From: Roseovarius pacificus
Lineage (GTDB): Bacteria > Pseudomonadota > Alphaproteobacteria > Rhodobacterales > Rhodobacteraceae
Direction of reading: 5' to 3'
Length of the DNA: 64,000 nucleotides
Assembly (NCBI RefSeq): GCF_900142665.1
Contig: NZ_FRBR01000001.1
Coordinates: 682,001-746,000, forward strand
A program made the translations under genes and the position numbers. Shown piece after piece: positions 8,296-17,595 of the stretch. Numbering within the stretch: position 1 is the first letter of the stretch; each line of letters starts with the position of its first letter. The notes under the pieces are model-generated. The model saw nothing but the letters and a program-made list of their open reading frames with translations, did no database searches and was not told the origin of the DNA.

Positions 8296-9207
8296 TCACA
8301 CCCGCCGGAACAACCGGCTCAGCGCGCCGTATTGGCTCACCCCGACGCCGCACAGGATCAGCGCCAGCGCCGATATCAGGCTGGGCGGCAACGGTTCCGA
8401 CAGGATCAATGCGCCCAGCACCACCGACCAGACCGGCACCTGGTAATTGACGAGGCTCATGAAAACCGGCCCCGCCGTGCGGATCACCAACACCCGCAAC
8501 AGGCTCGCGCCAGCAGTCGGCACCAGTCCAAGAAAAAGCAGCACATACAATGTGTTACGGTCGGTTTTCGGCGGCGATCCTTCGACGGCCCAGGCCGCCG
8601 CGATCACGATTACCGCCCCGATCAACAGCGTCACCGCGTTCAATCCGATGGAATCCACATCCGGCAGCAACCGCATCTGCACCGAACTCAGCGCGTAACA
8701 ACTCGCCGCGCCCAGACAGGCGATCCGCCCGAAACCTTCAAGGGATTCACCTGTCGTTTCAAAGGCTTGCCCCCCGATCAGCACCACCACACCCATGAAC
8801 CCGATCACGAATCCCGCCACCTTGCGCCGGGTCAACCACTCTCCGGGTACCAGAAAATGCGCCAGGGGCAGCACCACCAGCGCCACTGCCGCCATCGACA
8901 CACCGGCAAAGCCCGAGGTCACATATTGTTGCCCCCAGCTCAGCAACATGAACGGCACCGCCGACGACAGCGCGCCAATCGCGATAAGGCGTAAAATATC
9001 CGCATTTCCAACAGGTTGCGTAAATAACCTGAACCCCCGAAAGGCCCAGATCGCCAGCATCAGTAGCGTCGCGAACCCGATCCGCGCCGAGGCCAGCCAG
9101 AACGGCGTGATCCCTCGCAACGCGATTTCCATGACCAGAAACGTACCGCCCCAGATCAACCCGAGAGCGGCCACCATGATCCAGCTTTTTCCCGTAATCT
9201 CAGGCAT
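8296..9207 (-). CDS. EamA/DMT-superfamily transporter
   Basis: A 303-residue inner-membrane protein with about ten hydrophobic helices arranged as two EamA repeats (LGLIWGGTFLVMEIALRG near the N-terminus; GLVPTAGASLLRVLVI in the second repeat). Such drug/metabolite carriers export amino acids or other small metabolites; the substrate is not readable. The start at 9207 is preferred over one six codons upstream because GAGAAGG lies at proper distance before it. It sits downstream of ilvC on the same strand, separated by a terminator. Its 3' end abuts GTAC element A. Confidence 0.85.
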   Translation of the reverse strand: MPEITGKSWIMVAALGLIWGGTFLVMEIALRGITPFWLASARIGFATLLMLAIWAFRGFRLFTQPVGNADILRLIAIGALSSAVPFMLLSWGQQYVTSGFAGVSMAAVALVVLPLAHFLVPGEWLTRRKVAGFVIGFMGVVVLIGGQAFETTGESLEGFGRIACLGAASCYALSSVQMRLLPDVDSIGLNAVTLLIGAVIVIAAAWAVEGSPPKTDRNTLYVLLFLGLVPTAGASLLRVLVIRTAGPVFMSLVNYQVPVWSVVLGALILSEPLPPSLISALALILCGVGVSQYGALSRLFRRV

Positions 9208-9235
9208 TTGCGCGCGCCTTCTCATCTGGTCAAAG

Positions 9236-9264
9236 CGAAAAGACCCCAGCCGCTGGCCGGGGTC
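9236..9264 (-). terminator. Intrinsic terminator of ilvC
   Basis: On the minus strand GACCCCGGCC-AGC-GGCTGGGGTC forms a stem followed by TTTTC. It begins about 30 bp after the ilvC stop codon. Confidence 0.8.
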
Positions 9265-9294
9265 AATCCAATATCGCTCAGGCTGTGGCGCCGA

Positions 9295-10332
<1,038 letters not shown>

Positions 10333-10445
10333 TTACAGATTACCGGCAGATTACGCCGAACCCGGAAAAAGAGCATTCAAAACGCATATATTCCGTGAAA
10401 CAATCGTGGTATTCATTCTCAAAGTCACTGCTATATAAAAATATC

Positions 10446-10901
10446 ATGCTCGACGATATCGACCGGCGCCTGCTGCGCCACTACCAACACGACGCCAGCC
10501 TCGGCCCCGCCGACCTGGCGGACCTCGCCGGATTGACCCCCGCGACCTGCGCACGCCGGCTGGAAAAGCTTCAGGCGCAGGGCGTCATCCGCGCCAATCG
10601 CGCAGTCATCGACTGGCGCGCGCTCGGGTATGAGGTGGCGGTGTCCCTTCGCGTCACACTGGACAAGACCCAACCCCGCGCCTTCGACGATTTCATGCAG
10701 GCCGCGCGCCAGGTGCCCGATGTGGTGGAAATCCAGACATTCCTGGGCCGTGTCGATGTGCGCCTGTCCATCATTGCGCGCGACATGGCGCATTATCAGC
10801 AGGTCTATCGCAGCGCGATCCTGACCCTGCCCCATATCGCCGATATCGAGGCCCTGATGCATGTGGCCCAGATCAAATCCGACGAGGTTCTGCCCCTGTG
10901 A
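10446..10901 (+). CDS. Lrp/AsnC-family transcriptional regulator (first of pair)
   Basis: A 151-residue protein. It has an N-terminal AsnC-type helix-turn-helix (DDIDRRLLRHYQHDASLG, then LTPATCARRLEKLQAQGVI) followed by a RAM/ligand-binding domain with EIQTFLGRVDVRLSII. Start ATG 10446 gives the family's usual beginning; an in-frame 39-codon extension is unlikely. It diverges from ilvC. Its last codons overlap the next Lrp gene by four bases (GTGA), so the two are translationally coupled. Confidence 0.92.
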   Translation: MLDDIDRRLLRHYQHDASLGPADLADLAGLTPATCARRLEKLQAQGVIRANRAVIDWRALGYEVAVSLRVTLDKTQPRAFDDFMQAARQVPDVVEIQTFLGRVDVRLSIIARDMAHYQQVYRSAILTLPHIADIEALMHVAQIKSDEVLPL

Positions 10902-11356
10902 TCGAACTGGACACGACCGACCGCCTGATCCTGCGCGAACTGGTGCAGGACGCCACCCAAAGCGCCAGCGCATTGGGCCGCAAGCTGAACCTGTCGCAAC
11001 CCGCCACCTGGCGGCGCATCAAGCGGCTGCGCGACAGCGGCGTGATCAAGGGGCAGCGGCTGGATCTCGACAAGGAAAAGCTGGGCTTTGGCGTGTCGGT
11101 CTTTCTGGGCATCAAACTGGCCACCAAGGGGCGTGTCAGCCTCGAGGATTTCGAACGCGCAGTGTCCGCCATCCCCGAAGTGCAGACCGTGGAACATATC
11201 CTTGGCCTTTATGATTATCGCCTGCGCATCGTGGCCCGTGACATTTCGGACTTCGAACGTGTCTTGCGGCGCAGGATCATGACCCTGCCGGGCGTGGGCG
11301 ATGTCGAGGCGAACGTGCTGATGAGCGAAGAACGCCGCCCCGGTCCCATCGGTTAG
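10898..11356 (+). CDS. Lrp/AsnC-family transcriptional regulator (second of pair)
   Basis: A 152-residue paralogue of the preceding gene, starting with GTG inside its stop codon. The HTH spans residues ~5-50 (LDTTDRLILRELVQDATQSA, LSQPATWRRIKRLRDSGVI) and the ligand-binding RAM domain follows (VEHILGLYDYRLRIVARD). Tandem overlapping Lrp genes suggest that a hetero-oligomer forms or that the two respond to different ligands. The aminotransferase gene 107 bp downstream may be a target. Effector unknown. Confidence 0.92.
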   Translation: MIELDTTDRLILRELVQDATQSASALGRKLNLSQPATWRRIKRLRDSGVIKGQRLDLDKEKLGFGVSVFLGIKLATKGRVSLEDFERAVSAIPEVQTVEHILGLYDYRLRIVARDISDFERVLRRRIMTLPGVGDVEANVLMSEERRPGPIG

Positions 11357-11463
11357 GCCGACAGGGCAGGAAACGCGCCCGCTCCGGCCCCCTCCCGATC
11401 CGGGCTTTGCCATCCCCCGCGCTACAGGCTAGCACTATGGCGAAACCTGCAAGGAGATTCCAA

Positions 11464-12591
11464 ATGACCGCATTGCTCGACACAGTGGACCCTGACGGGC
11501 TGCTGGAATTCTCGGTGGTGTTCACCGACCGCTCGCTCAACCACATGAGCCAGAGCTTTCAACAGGTGATGCGCGACATCTCGGGCATGCTCAGGGATGT
11601 CTACAAGGCCGATGCGGTCGCCCTTGTGCCCGGTGGCGGCAGCTATGGGATGGAGGCCGTCGCGCGGCAGTTCGGCACGGATGCGCATGCGCTGATCGTT
11701 CGCAACGGCTGGTTTTCCTACCGCTGGAGCCAGATTTTCGACGCCGGAAAATTCGCCGCCGACACGACCGTCTGCATGGCCCGCCAGACCGGCAATGGCG
11801 CGCAGACCCCTTTCGCCCCGGCCCCGATTGACGAAGTGACCGCGAAAATCCGTGAAACCAGGCCGGATGTCGTGTTCGCCCCGCATGTCGAAACCTCGGC
11901 AGGGCTGATCCTGCCCGATGACTATGTCACCGCCCTGGCCGATGCCGCACATGAGGTCGGCGCGCTGCTGGTGCTGGATTGCATCGCCTCGGGCTGCGCA
12001 TGGATCGACATGAAGGCGACCGGCGTCGATGTGCTGATCTCGGCCCCGCAAAAGGGCTGGTCGGCCTCACCCTCGGCAGGGCTTGTCATGATGTCGAAAC
12101 GCGCGCTCGAGCGGCTGGAAAACACCAGTTCGAACAGCTTTGCGCTGGACCTGAAGAAATGGCGCGACATCATGGCCGCCTATGAAAACGGCGGTCATGC
12201 CTATCACGCCACCATGCCCACGGACGCATTGCGCGCCTTCCGCAACACGATGGTCGAAACCCGCGATTATGGCTTCGACAAGCTGCGGGATGCGCAATGG
12301 GAACTGGGAAACAGCGTCCGGGCTGTGCTGGCCGAAAAAGGTGTGAAATCCGTTGCCGCCGAAGGGTTCGGCGCTCCGGGCGTCGTGGTCAGCTACACCG
12401 ACGATCCCGACATCCAGAACGGCAGCAAATTCGCCGCCGAAGGCATGCAGATCGCAGCGGGCGTGCCGCTGGCCTGTGACGAGCCCGAGGGCTTCCGCAC
12501 CTTCCGGCTGGGCCTGTTCGGGCTGGACAAGCTCTATGACGTGCCCGGCACGGTCGACCGTCTGAAAACCGTGCTCGACAAGGTTCTCTAG
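11464..12591 (+). CDS. Class V aminotransferase (alanine/serine-glyoxylate type)
   Basis: A 375-residue PLP enzyme. It shows the fold-type I small-subgroup pattern: VPGGGSYGMEAVARQF (cofactor phosphate region), FAPHVETSAGLILPDDYV, LDCIASGCAW and the Schiff-base lysine in SAPQKGWSASPSAGLV. This resembles alanine-glyoxylate, serine-glyoxylate and related transaminases. AAGGAG at about ten bases fixes the ATG at 11464; an upstream in-frame ATG lacks such a site. The substrate is uncertain; neighbouring Lrp genes suggest amino-acid control. Confidence 0.88.
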   Translation: MTALLDTVDPDGLLEFSVVFTDRSLNHMSQSFQQVMRDISGMLRDVYKADAVALVPGGGSYGMEAVARQFGTDAHALIVRNGWFSYRWSQIFDAGKFAADTTVCMARQTGNGAQTPFAPAPIDEVTAKIRETRPDVVFAPHVETSAGLILPDDYVTALADAAHEVGALLVLDCIASGCAWIDMKATGVDVLISAPQKGWSASPSAGLVMMSKRALERLENTSSNSFALDLKKWRDIMAAYENGGHAYHATMPTDALRAFRNTMVETRDYGFDKLRDAQWELGNSVRAVLAEKGVKSVAAEGFGAPGVVVSYTDDPDIQNGSKFAAEGMQIAAGVPLACDEPEGFRTFRLGLFGLDKLYDVPGTVDRLKTVLDKVL

Positions 12592-12624
12592 AAGCCAGCA
12601 CAGCACATCAGGCAGCGGGGCGGT

Positions 12625-13827
12625 TCAGCCCCGCGCGCCAAGCCCGAGCTGCATCAGCGTCTTGCGCACCGGGGCCAGCGAATAGATCGCGTTCAGCGTC
12701 ATGGCGCGCGCATCCCGCAAGGGCTGCGCATGCATCATCGACGCACGGTTCAGCAGGTCGATCCCCCGCACCCGCGCAGTCACCTCCCAATGGCGGCGGC
12801 GGTGATAGCTTTCCAGCATCGCCAGATCGCCCAGCCGGTCGGGTGCGGCCTCGGCCAGGTCCAGCAGAACGCGCATATCGCCAAGCGACATGTTCAGCCC
12901 CTGCGCCCCGATCGGCGGCACCACATGGGCGGCCTCGGCCACAAGGGCCACGCGCTCGGAATACATCTGGTCGGCCTGCTGGCTGATGATCGGCCAGACC
13001 GTGCGCCGCGAGGCCAGCGTCAGGGGGCCGAACAACCGGCAGGACCGCTCGTTCATGGCCGCTTCGAACTCGGACACGGGCAGCGCGGCAAGACGTTGCA
13101 CCTCGGGGCCGCCCTCCATCCAGACAATGGCCGAACTGGGCCGCCCCTCGTAATCGGGCAGCGGCACCAGCGTAAAAGGCCCGCCCGTGCGGTGAATTTC
13201 GGTGGACACGTTTTCATGCGGGATCTGATGGGTCACCGCAAAGGCCAGCGCCTTTTGCCCATAACGCATTGTTTTCACGCCAATCCCGGTCGCCTCGCGC
13301 ACGGGCGAATTGCGCCCGTCGGCGGCAATTACCAACCGGCACCGCAGCTTCGTGCCGTCACTCAGCCCGACACGCGCCTCGGCCTCTCGGGTAAAAAGCG
13401 AGGCAAAGCCGGTGCCGGGGCGGAACGCGACCGTGTCGAGGCTTTCCAGATGCGCGACCATCTCGCGCCGCAGCAACCAGTTGGGCAGGTTCCAGCCAAA
13501 GGGCCGGTCCGAAATGTCCGAGGCGTCGAATTCCTTGGTCAGGCGCGGTTCGGCCAGTTCGCCGCCCGCATCGACGATGCGCATGATCTGCAAATCGGCC
13601 GCATGAGGCGCCAGACGCGCCCATAACCCGGCCCGCTCCAGCAGCGCCTGCGCCGGTTGCAAAAAGGCCGTCGTGCGCAGATCGGCCCCCTTGGCATCGC
13701 GGTCCGTCACCGGAGGGGCGGGATCGACGCACAGCACCGAAAACCCGGCGTTCCCGAACACCGCCGCGGCGGTCAGCCCCGCCACGCCGCCGCCTGAAAC
13801 GACAATATCGAAATCCGGTGCAGTCAT
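12625..13827 (-). CDS. UbiH/Coq6-family FAD monooxygenase (ubiquinone ring hydroxylase)
   Basis: A 400-residue flavoprotein with an N-terminal FAD dinucleotide fold (VVSGGGVAGLTAAAVFGNAG), a central AADGRNSPVR NADPH-linked motif and a C-terminal AHVVPPIGAQGLNMSLGDM block. These fit aromatic-ring hydroxylases of ubiquinone synthesis. The usual GDAAH sequence of the second FAD motif reads AEAAH, so both the Gly and the Asp are replaced. Several UbiH-like paralogues with different ring positions exist in alphaproteobacteria, so the exact position hydroxylated is not assigned. Confidence 0.88.
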   Translation of the reverse strand: MTAPDFDIVVSGGGVAGLTAAAVFGNAGFSVLCVDPAPPVTDRDAKGADLRTTAFLQPAQALLERAGLWARLAPHAADLQIMRIVDAGGELAEPRLTKEFDASDISDRPFGWNLPNWLLRREMVAHLESLDTVAFRPGTGFASLFTREAEARVGLSDGTKLRCRLVIAADGRNSPVREATGIGVKTMRYGQKALAFAVTHQIPHENVSTEIHRTGGPFTLVPLPDYEGRPSSAIVWMEGGPEVQRLAALPVSEFEAAMNERSCRLFGPLTLASRRTVWPIISQQADQMYSERVALVAEAAHVVPPIGAQGLNMSLGDMRVLLDLAEAAPDRLGDLAMLESYHRRRHWEVTARVRGIDLLNRASMMHAQPLRDARAMTLNAIYSLAPVRKTLMQLGLGARG

Positions 13828-13891
13828 GGCCAGGCCCTCCTGCCGTGCAGCATAGGCCGGGCCGCCGGGCTATGCCAGCGGCCGATTTGCC

Positions 13892-14116
13892 TCAACCCCG
13901 CGAAATCCAGATCAGCAGCCCCATCATCACCGGAACCAGTGCAACCGCCGGAACGTAAAGCCCCGGAACGCCCCACATCACGAAACTGCCCGCCCAGGCG
14001 GCCAGCAGGACGAAAACGGTCAGCAGGATCGGACCCGCGATGGCGATATCGGGGTCGCGATGGGCCGCGTGGCTGGCCTGTGCGGTTTCACGGGTTGCGG
14101 TTTCTGATGCGGTCAT
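13892..14116 (-). CDS. Small two-helix membrane protein, unknown function
   Basis: A 74-residue protein. A polar ~27-residue N-terminus is followed by two hydrophobic helices (GPILLTVFVLLAAWAGSFVM and ALVPVMMGLLIWI). GAGGAAA lies just upstream of the ATG at 14116, supporting a real gene. It is flanked by the UbiH gene downstream (same strand) and the HAD phosphatase upstream (same strand, 88 bp). No family recognised; probably an inner-membrane accessory protein restricted to related bacteria. Confidence 0.65.
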   Translation of the reverse strand: MTASETATRETAQASHAAHRDPDIAIAGPILLTVFVLLAAWAGSFVMWGVPGLYVPAVALVPVMMGLLIWISRG

Positions 14117-14204
14117 GGCGTTTCCTCGAATGCTTGATTGGGTTTGGGGCATAGATATGACAGTGCACCGATCCGCAAAGGCACATTTCGCCGCATGCGA
14201 CAGA

Positions 14205-14849
14205 TCAGACCAGCCGCGCCAGAAAACCGCTCAGGTCGTCGGTATGATGATGAATGTGATCGAGCGCCTGACGTTCGGGCGCCACATGAACAGTGCGCAT
14301 TCCCATGGCGTGCGGGGCCGCCAGATTGCGGGGATCGTCCTCGAACATGGCGGCGTCCTGTGGCGTGATCCCGTCGCGGGCGAGAACCGCGTCGAAGGCG
14401 GCACGCTCGGGCTTGGGCCGGTATCCCGCATGTTCGAACCCATAGACGGCATCGAACACCCCCGACAGGCCACGCCGCGCAATCACACGTTCCGCATAGG
14501 GCCCGCTGCCGTTGGTATAGACGATCCGCCGCCCCGGCAGCGCCGCGATCCGGGTGCGCAACTCTTCGTCCGGCGTCAGGGCGTCAAAGGAAATGTCATG
14601 AACCTTTACAAGATAGGGATCGGGGTCGATCCCGTGTTCGCGCATCAGACCGGCCAGTGTCGTGCCGTATTCGCGCCAATAGTGATGACGCAAACGGTTG
14701 GCCTCGGTGCGGTCCACATGCAGCGCCTCCATCACGAATTGCGTCATGCGCTGTTCGATCTGGTCGAACAGCCGCACTTGCGGCGGATAGAGCGTGTTGT
14801 CCAGATCGAAGACCCAGCTTCGAACATGAGAGAAATCTTGCTTAGGCAT
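14205..14849 (-). CDS. HAD-superfamily pyrimidine 5'-nucleotidase-like phosphatase
   Basis: A 214-residue cytosolic hydrolase. HAD motif I is FDLDNTLYPP (residues ~14-23), motif II is YTNGSG, the lysine is in RPKPERAAF and motif III is FEDDPRNLAAPHAMG. The TLYPP form of motif I is typical of the SDT1/pyrimidine nucleotidase branch, which dephosphorylates UMP, CMP and damaged nucleotides. Length is in range. It diverges from the GntR regulator. Confidence 0.88.
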   Translation of the reverse strand: MPKQDFSHVRSWVFDLDNTLYPPQVRLFDQIEQRMTQFVMEALHVDRTEANRLRHHYWREYGTTLAGLMREHGIDPDPYLVKVHDISFDALTPDEELRTRIAALPGRRIVYTNGSGPYAERVIARRGLSGVFDAVYGFEHAGYRPKPERAAFDAVLARDGITPQDAAMFEDDPRNLAAPHAMGMRTVHVAPERQALDHIHHHTDDLSGFLARLV

Positions 14850-14962
14850 GGCATCAATCTAGGCGGCCGTGACAATGGGTGCAATCGCGTTACACTTGAT
14901 TGCAGCCCCCTTCCCCGCTTAGTGTCGCGCAAATCAACAAATGACAGGGACAGACCGCGCTT

Positions 14963-15607
14963 ATGAAAACGCCCCCGAAAGATGCCTATACGTTGATCCT
15001 CGAAGCGATCGACATGGGGCTGTACAAGCCCGGCGACCGCCTTGTCGAAAGCGATCTGGCCGAACGGTTCGGCGTATCGCGCACGCCCATCCGCGAGGCG
15101 TTGCAGCGGCTTGAAACGCAATCCCTGCTCACCCGCGACGGGCGCAGCCTGATCGTGGCGTCGCTCGATCACAACCAGTTGGCCGAGCTTTACGTGGTGC
15201 GCGCCGAGCTGGAGGGGCTTGCCGCCAACCTTGCCGCCCGCCACGCCACCGACGAAGAGGTGCGCGTGCTGCGCGACATGGTCGAGGACGACCGCGCCCT
15301 GCTCAATGATCCGCAGGCCATGGCCCGCGCGAACCGGCGCTTTCACAAGCAAATCCATCTCGCCTCGCACAACCGCTTCCTCGTGCAGCAACTGGACCTC
15401 GTGCACCGATCCATGGCGCTGATGGCCACCACCTCGCTGGCGGCGCTCGGTCGCCCCGAGGATGCGCTGAAGGAACACGATGCCATCGTCAGCGCCATCG
15501 AGGCGCGCGATTCCACCGCCGCTGGCGAGGCCCTCAGAGCGCATATTTCCAAGGCTTTCGTGACCCGCCTGAAACTGGATTCAGGCGAGGTGAACGCCAT
15601 CGCCTGA
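14963..15607 (+). CDS. GntR-family regulator with FCD ligand domain
   Basis: A 214-residue regulator. The winged HTH at residues ~10-75 contains RLVESDLAERFGVSRTPIRE and LQRLETQSLL. A C-terminal all-helical FCD domain includes the metal-binding pattern RFHKQIHLASHNRFL and HISKAFV. FadR/FCD proteins usually respond to organic acids or sugar acids. No catabolic operon is adjacent, so the target is unknown. Its last 27 bases overlap the 3' end of the convergent glycosyltransferase gene. Confidence 0.9.
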   Translation: MKTPPKDAYTLILEAIDMGLYKPGDRLVESDLAERFGVSRTPIREALQRLETQSLLTRDGRSLIVASLDHNQLAELYVVRAELEGLAANLAARHATDEEVRVLRDMVEDDRALLNDPQAMARANRRFHKQIHLASHNRFLVQQLDLVHRSMALMATTSLAALGRPEDALKEHDAIVSAIEARDSTAAGEALRAHISKAFVTRLKLDSGEVNAIA

Positions 15608-17500
15608 CACGGCCCGCCCCGCCGGCGGCGCGGCCTCCGGCAACGAAAGCCCATGCGTGGTCTTGTCCCAGAAGAACGGTTTCAGGATCAGTTCGTAAAG
15701 CGCCTTGTAGGCGGCAATCGCGCCAAGCGGAGCGTAGACATGCATCATGGGCACCCATGGCAACAAATGCCGGTGCACCGGATCGCGCACGGCGGCCGCG
15801 TGGATCACGATGTTGATCGCCTCGACCATCAGGAACAGGCTGGCGAAACCGACAAGAACCTCCCGCGGCAGGACCGCATCCAGCGGGTGCGCCACCCCGA
15901 ACAGGATCAGCCAGAAAGACCACAGGAACGGCGCCAGCACGAATTGCGACAGGGCCGTAACGAAATGCGCCTGAAACCCCCAGAATTTCCACGCGCCCAA
16001 CTGGCGGTACAGTACCGAAGGCCGCCGCATATGCACCAGATAGGTGGTCATGTACCCCTTGAGCCAGCGGGATCGCTGCTTGATCCAGGGCCATAGCCTG
16101 CAATTGGCCTCTTCCCCGGTGACGGTGTTCAGCATCTCGGTCCGATAGCCGTGCCGCGCCAGCCGAAACCCCAGATCGGCATCCTCGGTCACGTTATGGG
16201 CGTCCCATCCGCCCAGATCCTCAAGCACGTCGCGGCGAAAATACAATGTCGTCCCGCCAAGCGGGATCGCGAACCCCAGTTTCGCCATACCCGGCAGGAT
16301 CATGCGGAACCATGTGGCGTATTCGATGGTGAAACAGCGCGCCAGCCAGTTCTGACGCGGGTTGTAGTAATCCAGCACCCCCTGCAGGCAGACCAGATCG
16401 GGCGGCGCCTGCTGAAAGCGGCGCGCGACTGCGGTGATCTGATCTGGGTCCGGCGCATCCTCGGCGTCGAAAATTCCGATGATATCGCCCCGGCAGAAAT
16501 CCAGCGCATAGTTCATCGCCCGCGGCTTGGTGCGCGGCTGTCCGTCGGGCACCACAACGGCGCGAATCCACGGCGGCAGGTCGATCTGGGCCAGCGTCTG
16601 TCGGGTCAGATCGTCCTCTTCCTCCAGCACCAGCACCACATCGAGCAGGCATTTGGGATAGGTCAGACGCGTCAGGCGGGCGATCAGGTGATGCGCGATC
16701 TCGGTCTCGCGAAACAGCGGCACGAGGACCGACACCTTGGGCAAAGGTGCCTTGCGGTCAGGTGCGGGGGGCATGGGCAGTGCATCGTCCCCCGCCGCCA
16801 TGCGCGCCACGAATGCCGTTGTTTTCATTCCCGCCGACACGATCAGGGTAAATGCGGCCCAGCCCACGAACACTCCGAACACGGCAACCGGGAACGCCAA
16901 CGACAAGATCGCCAGAACCGCAAGTAAGGTCAGCGTCACTCCAAGCCGCAGGCCAAAGCCCGCGCCCCATGTGCGGCAACTTTCCGCCTCGGGCACGCGG
17001 GCCTGCGCCGAGGCGATCAATGCCTCCCGATGGCGACTGGCGACAGCCTCCTGCACCGCGTGCCGCGGCGCCAGCAACAACCGCGCCGACATACCATTTT
17101 CGGACAGTTCATTATTCAAAATGCCGGTTTCCGGCGGAGCATCCGTGACAATCGCGGGCCGTCCATCATGGTCCATGACCGGAAGGATCGCATTCTTTAT
17201 CAGGTTGCGGGGATCAACGCCGCTTTGATAGTCGGGCAGTCGCGTCAGGTCAGCGACAGTGGCGCGCCGCACACCCAACCGCGCCGCATGAGCCGCAAGC
17301 AACCGATCCTTGTCGGCCAGACCTTCGGCGCGCAGGATATCGTCCAGTCCGGCATCGCAATGCCTCTGCACGATCCAGGCAAGCGCCAGATCGGAGGACG
17401 AGACCACCCCCCGCCGCACCAGATCGGTTCCGGCTGTGTCCCGCGCATCCGCAAGGACATCGCCGCGCGCGCCAAGCTGGCGCAGTTCCGAAATCCCCAT
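15581..17500 (-). CDS. Family 2 membrane glycosyltransferase with N-terminal GspE/MshE-N-like domain
   Basis: A 639-residue protein. Residues ~15-160 form a soluble helical domain resembling the N-terminal (MshEN/GspE-N) domains of type II secretion ATPases, which can bind cyclic di-GMP. Two membrane helices follow (~175-225). A processive GT2 core has VSVLVPLFRETE, IFDAEDAPDPDQ, EDADLGFRLARHG and the QRSRWLKG (QxxRW) motif, then C-terminal helices. This is a polysaccharide synthase type; the polymer is unknown. The ATG at 17500 has AAGGAGG upstream. A TTAA-N7-TTAA box lies 71 bp before the start. Confidence 0.88.
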   Translation of the reverse strand: MGISELRQLGARGDVLADARDTAGTDLVRRGVVSSSDLALAWIVQRHCDAGLDDILRAEGLADKDRLLAAHAARLGVRRATVADLTRLPDYQSGVDPRNLIKNAILPVMDHDGRPAIVTDAPPETGILNNELSENGMSARLLLAPRHAVQEAVASRHREALIASAQARVPEAESCRTWGAGFGLRLGVTLTLLAVLAILSLAFPVAVFGVFVGWAAFTLIVSAGMKTTAFVARMAAGDDALPMPPAPDRKAPLPKVSVLVPLFRETEIAHHLIARLTRLTYPKCLLDVVLVLEEEDDLTRQTLAQIDLPPWIRAVVVPDGQPRTKPRAMNYALDFCRGDIIGIFDAEDAPDPDQITAVARRFQQAPPDLVCLQGVLDYYNPRQNWLARCFTIEYATWFRMILPGMAKLGFAIPLGGTTLYFRRDVLEDLGGWDAHNVTEDADLGFRLARHGYRTEMLNTVTGEEANCRLWPWIKQRSRWLKGYMTTYLVHMRRPSVLYRQLGAWKFWGFQAHFVTALSQFVLAPFLWSFWLILFGVAHPLDAVLPREVLVGFASLFLMVEAINIVIHAAAVRDPVHRHLLPWVPMMHVYAPLGAIAAYKALYELILKPFFWDKTTHGLSLPEAAPPAGRAVSGDGVHLA

Positions 17501-17570
17501 ACGGCCCTCCTTGCCCATGCCGTGCTCTCGCACAATGGGCCAGAAAGATTAATCACAGGTAAATCAAGTG

Positions 17571-17585
17571 TTAACAGGATGTTAA
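17571..17585. promoter_or_regulatory. CtrA-type box upstream of the glycosyltransferase
   Basis: TTAACAGGATGTTAA is an exact TTAA-N7-TTAA, the known CtrA recognition pattern in alphaproteobacteria. A partial second one, TTAA-N7-TAAA, lies at 17549-17563. Both are in the 95-bp gap between carA and the glycosyltransferase start. TTAA is rare in this GC-rich DNA. CtrA binding is inferred. Confidence 0.65.
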
Positions 17586-17595
17586 CGGTCGAAGG

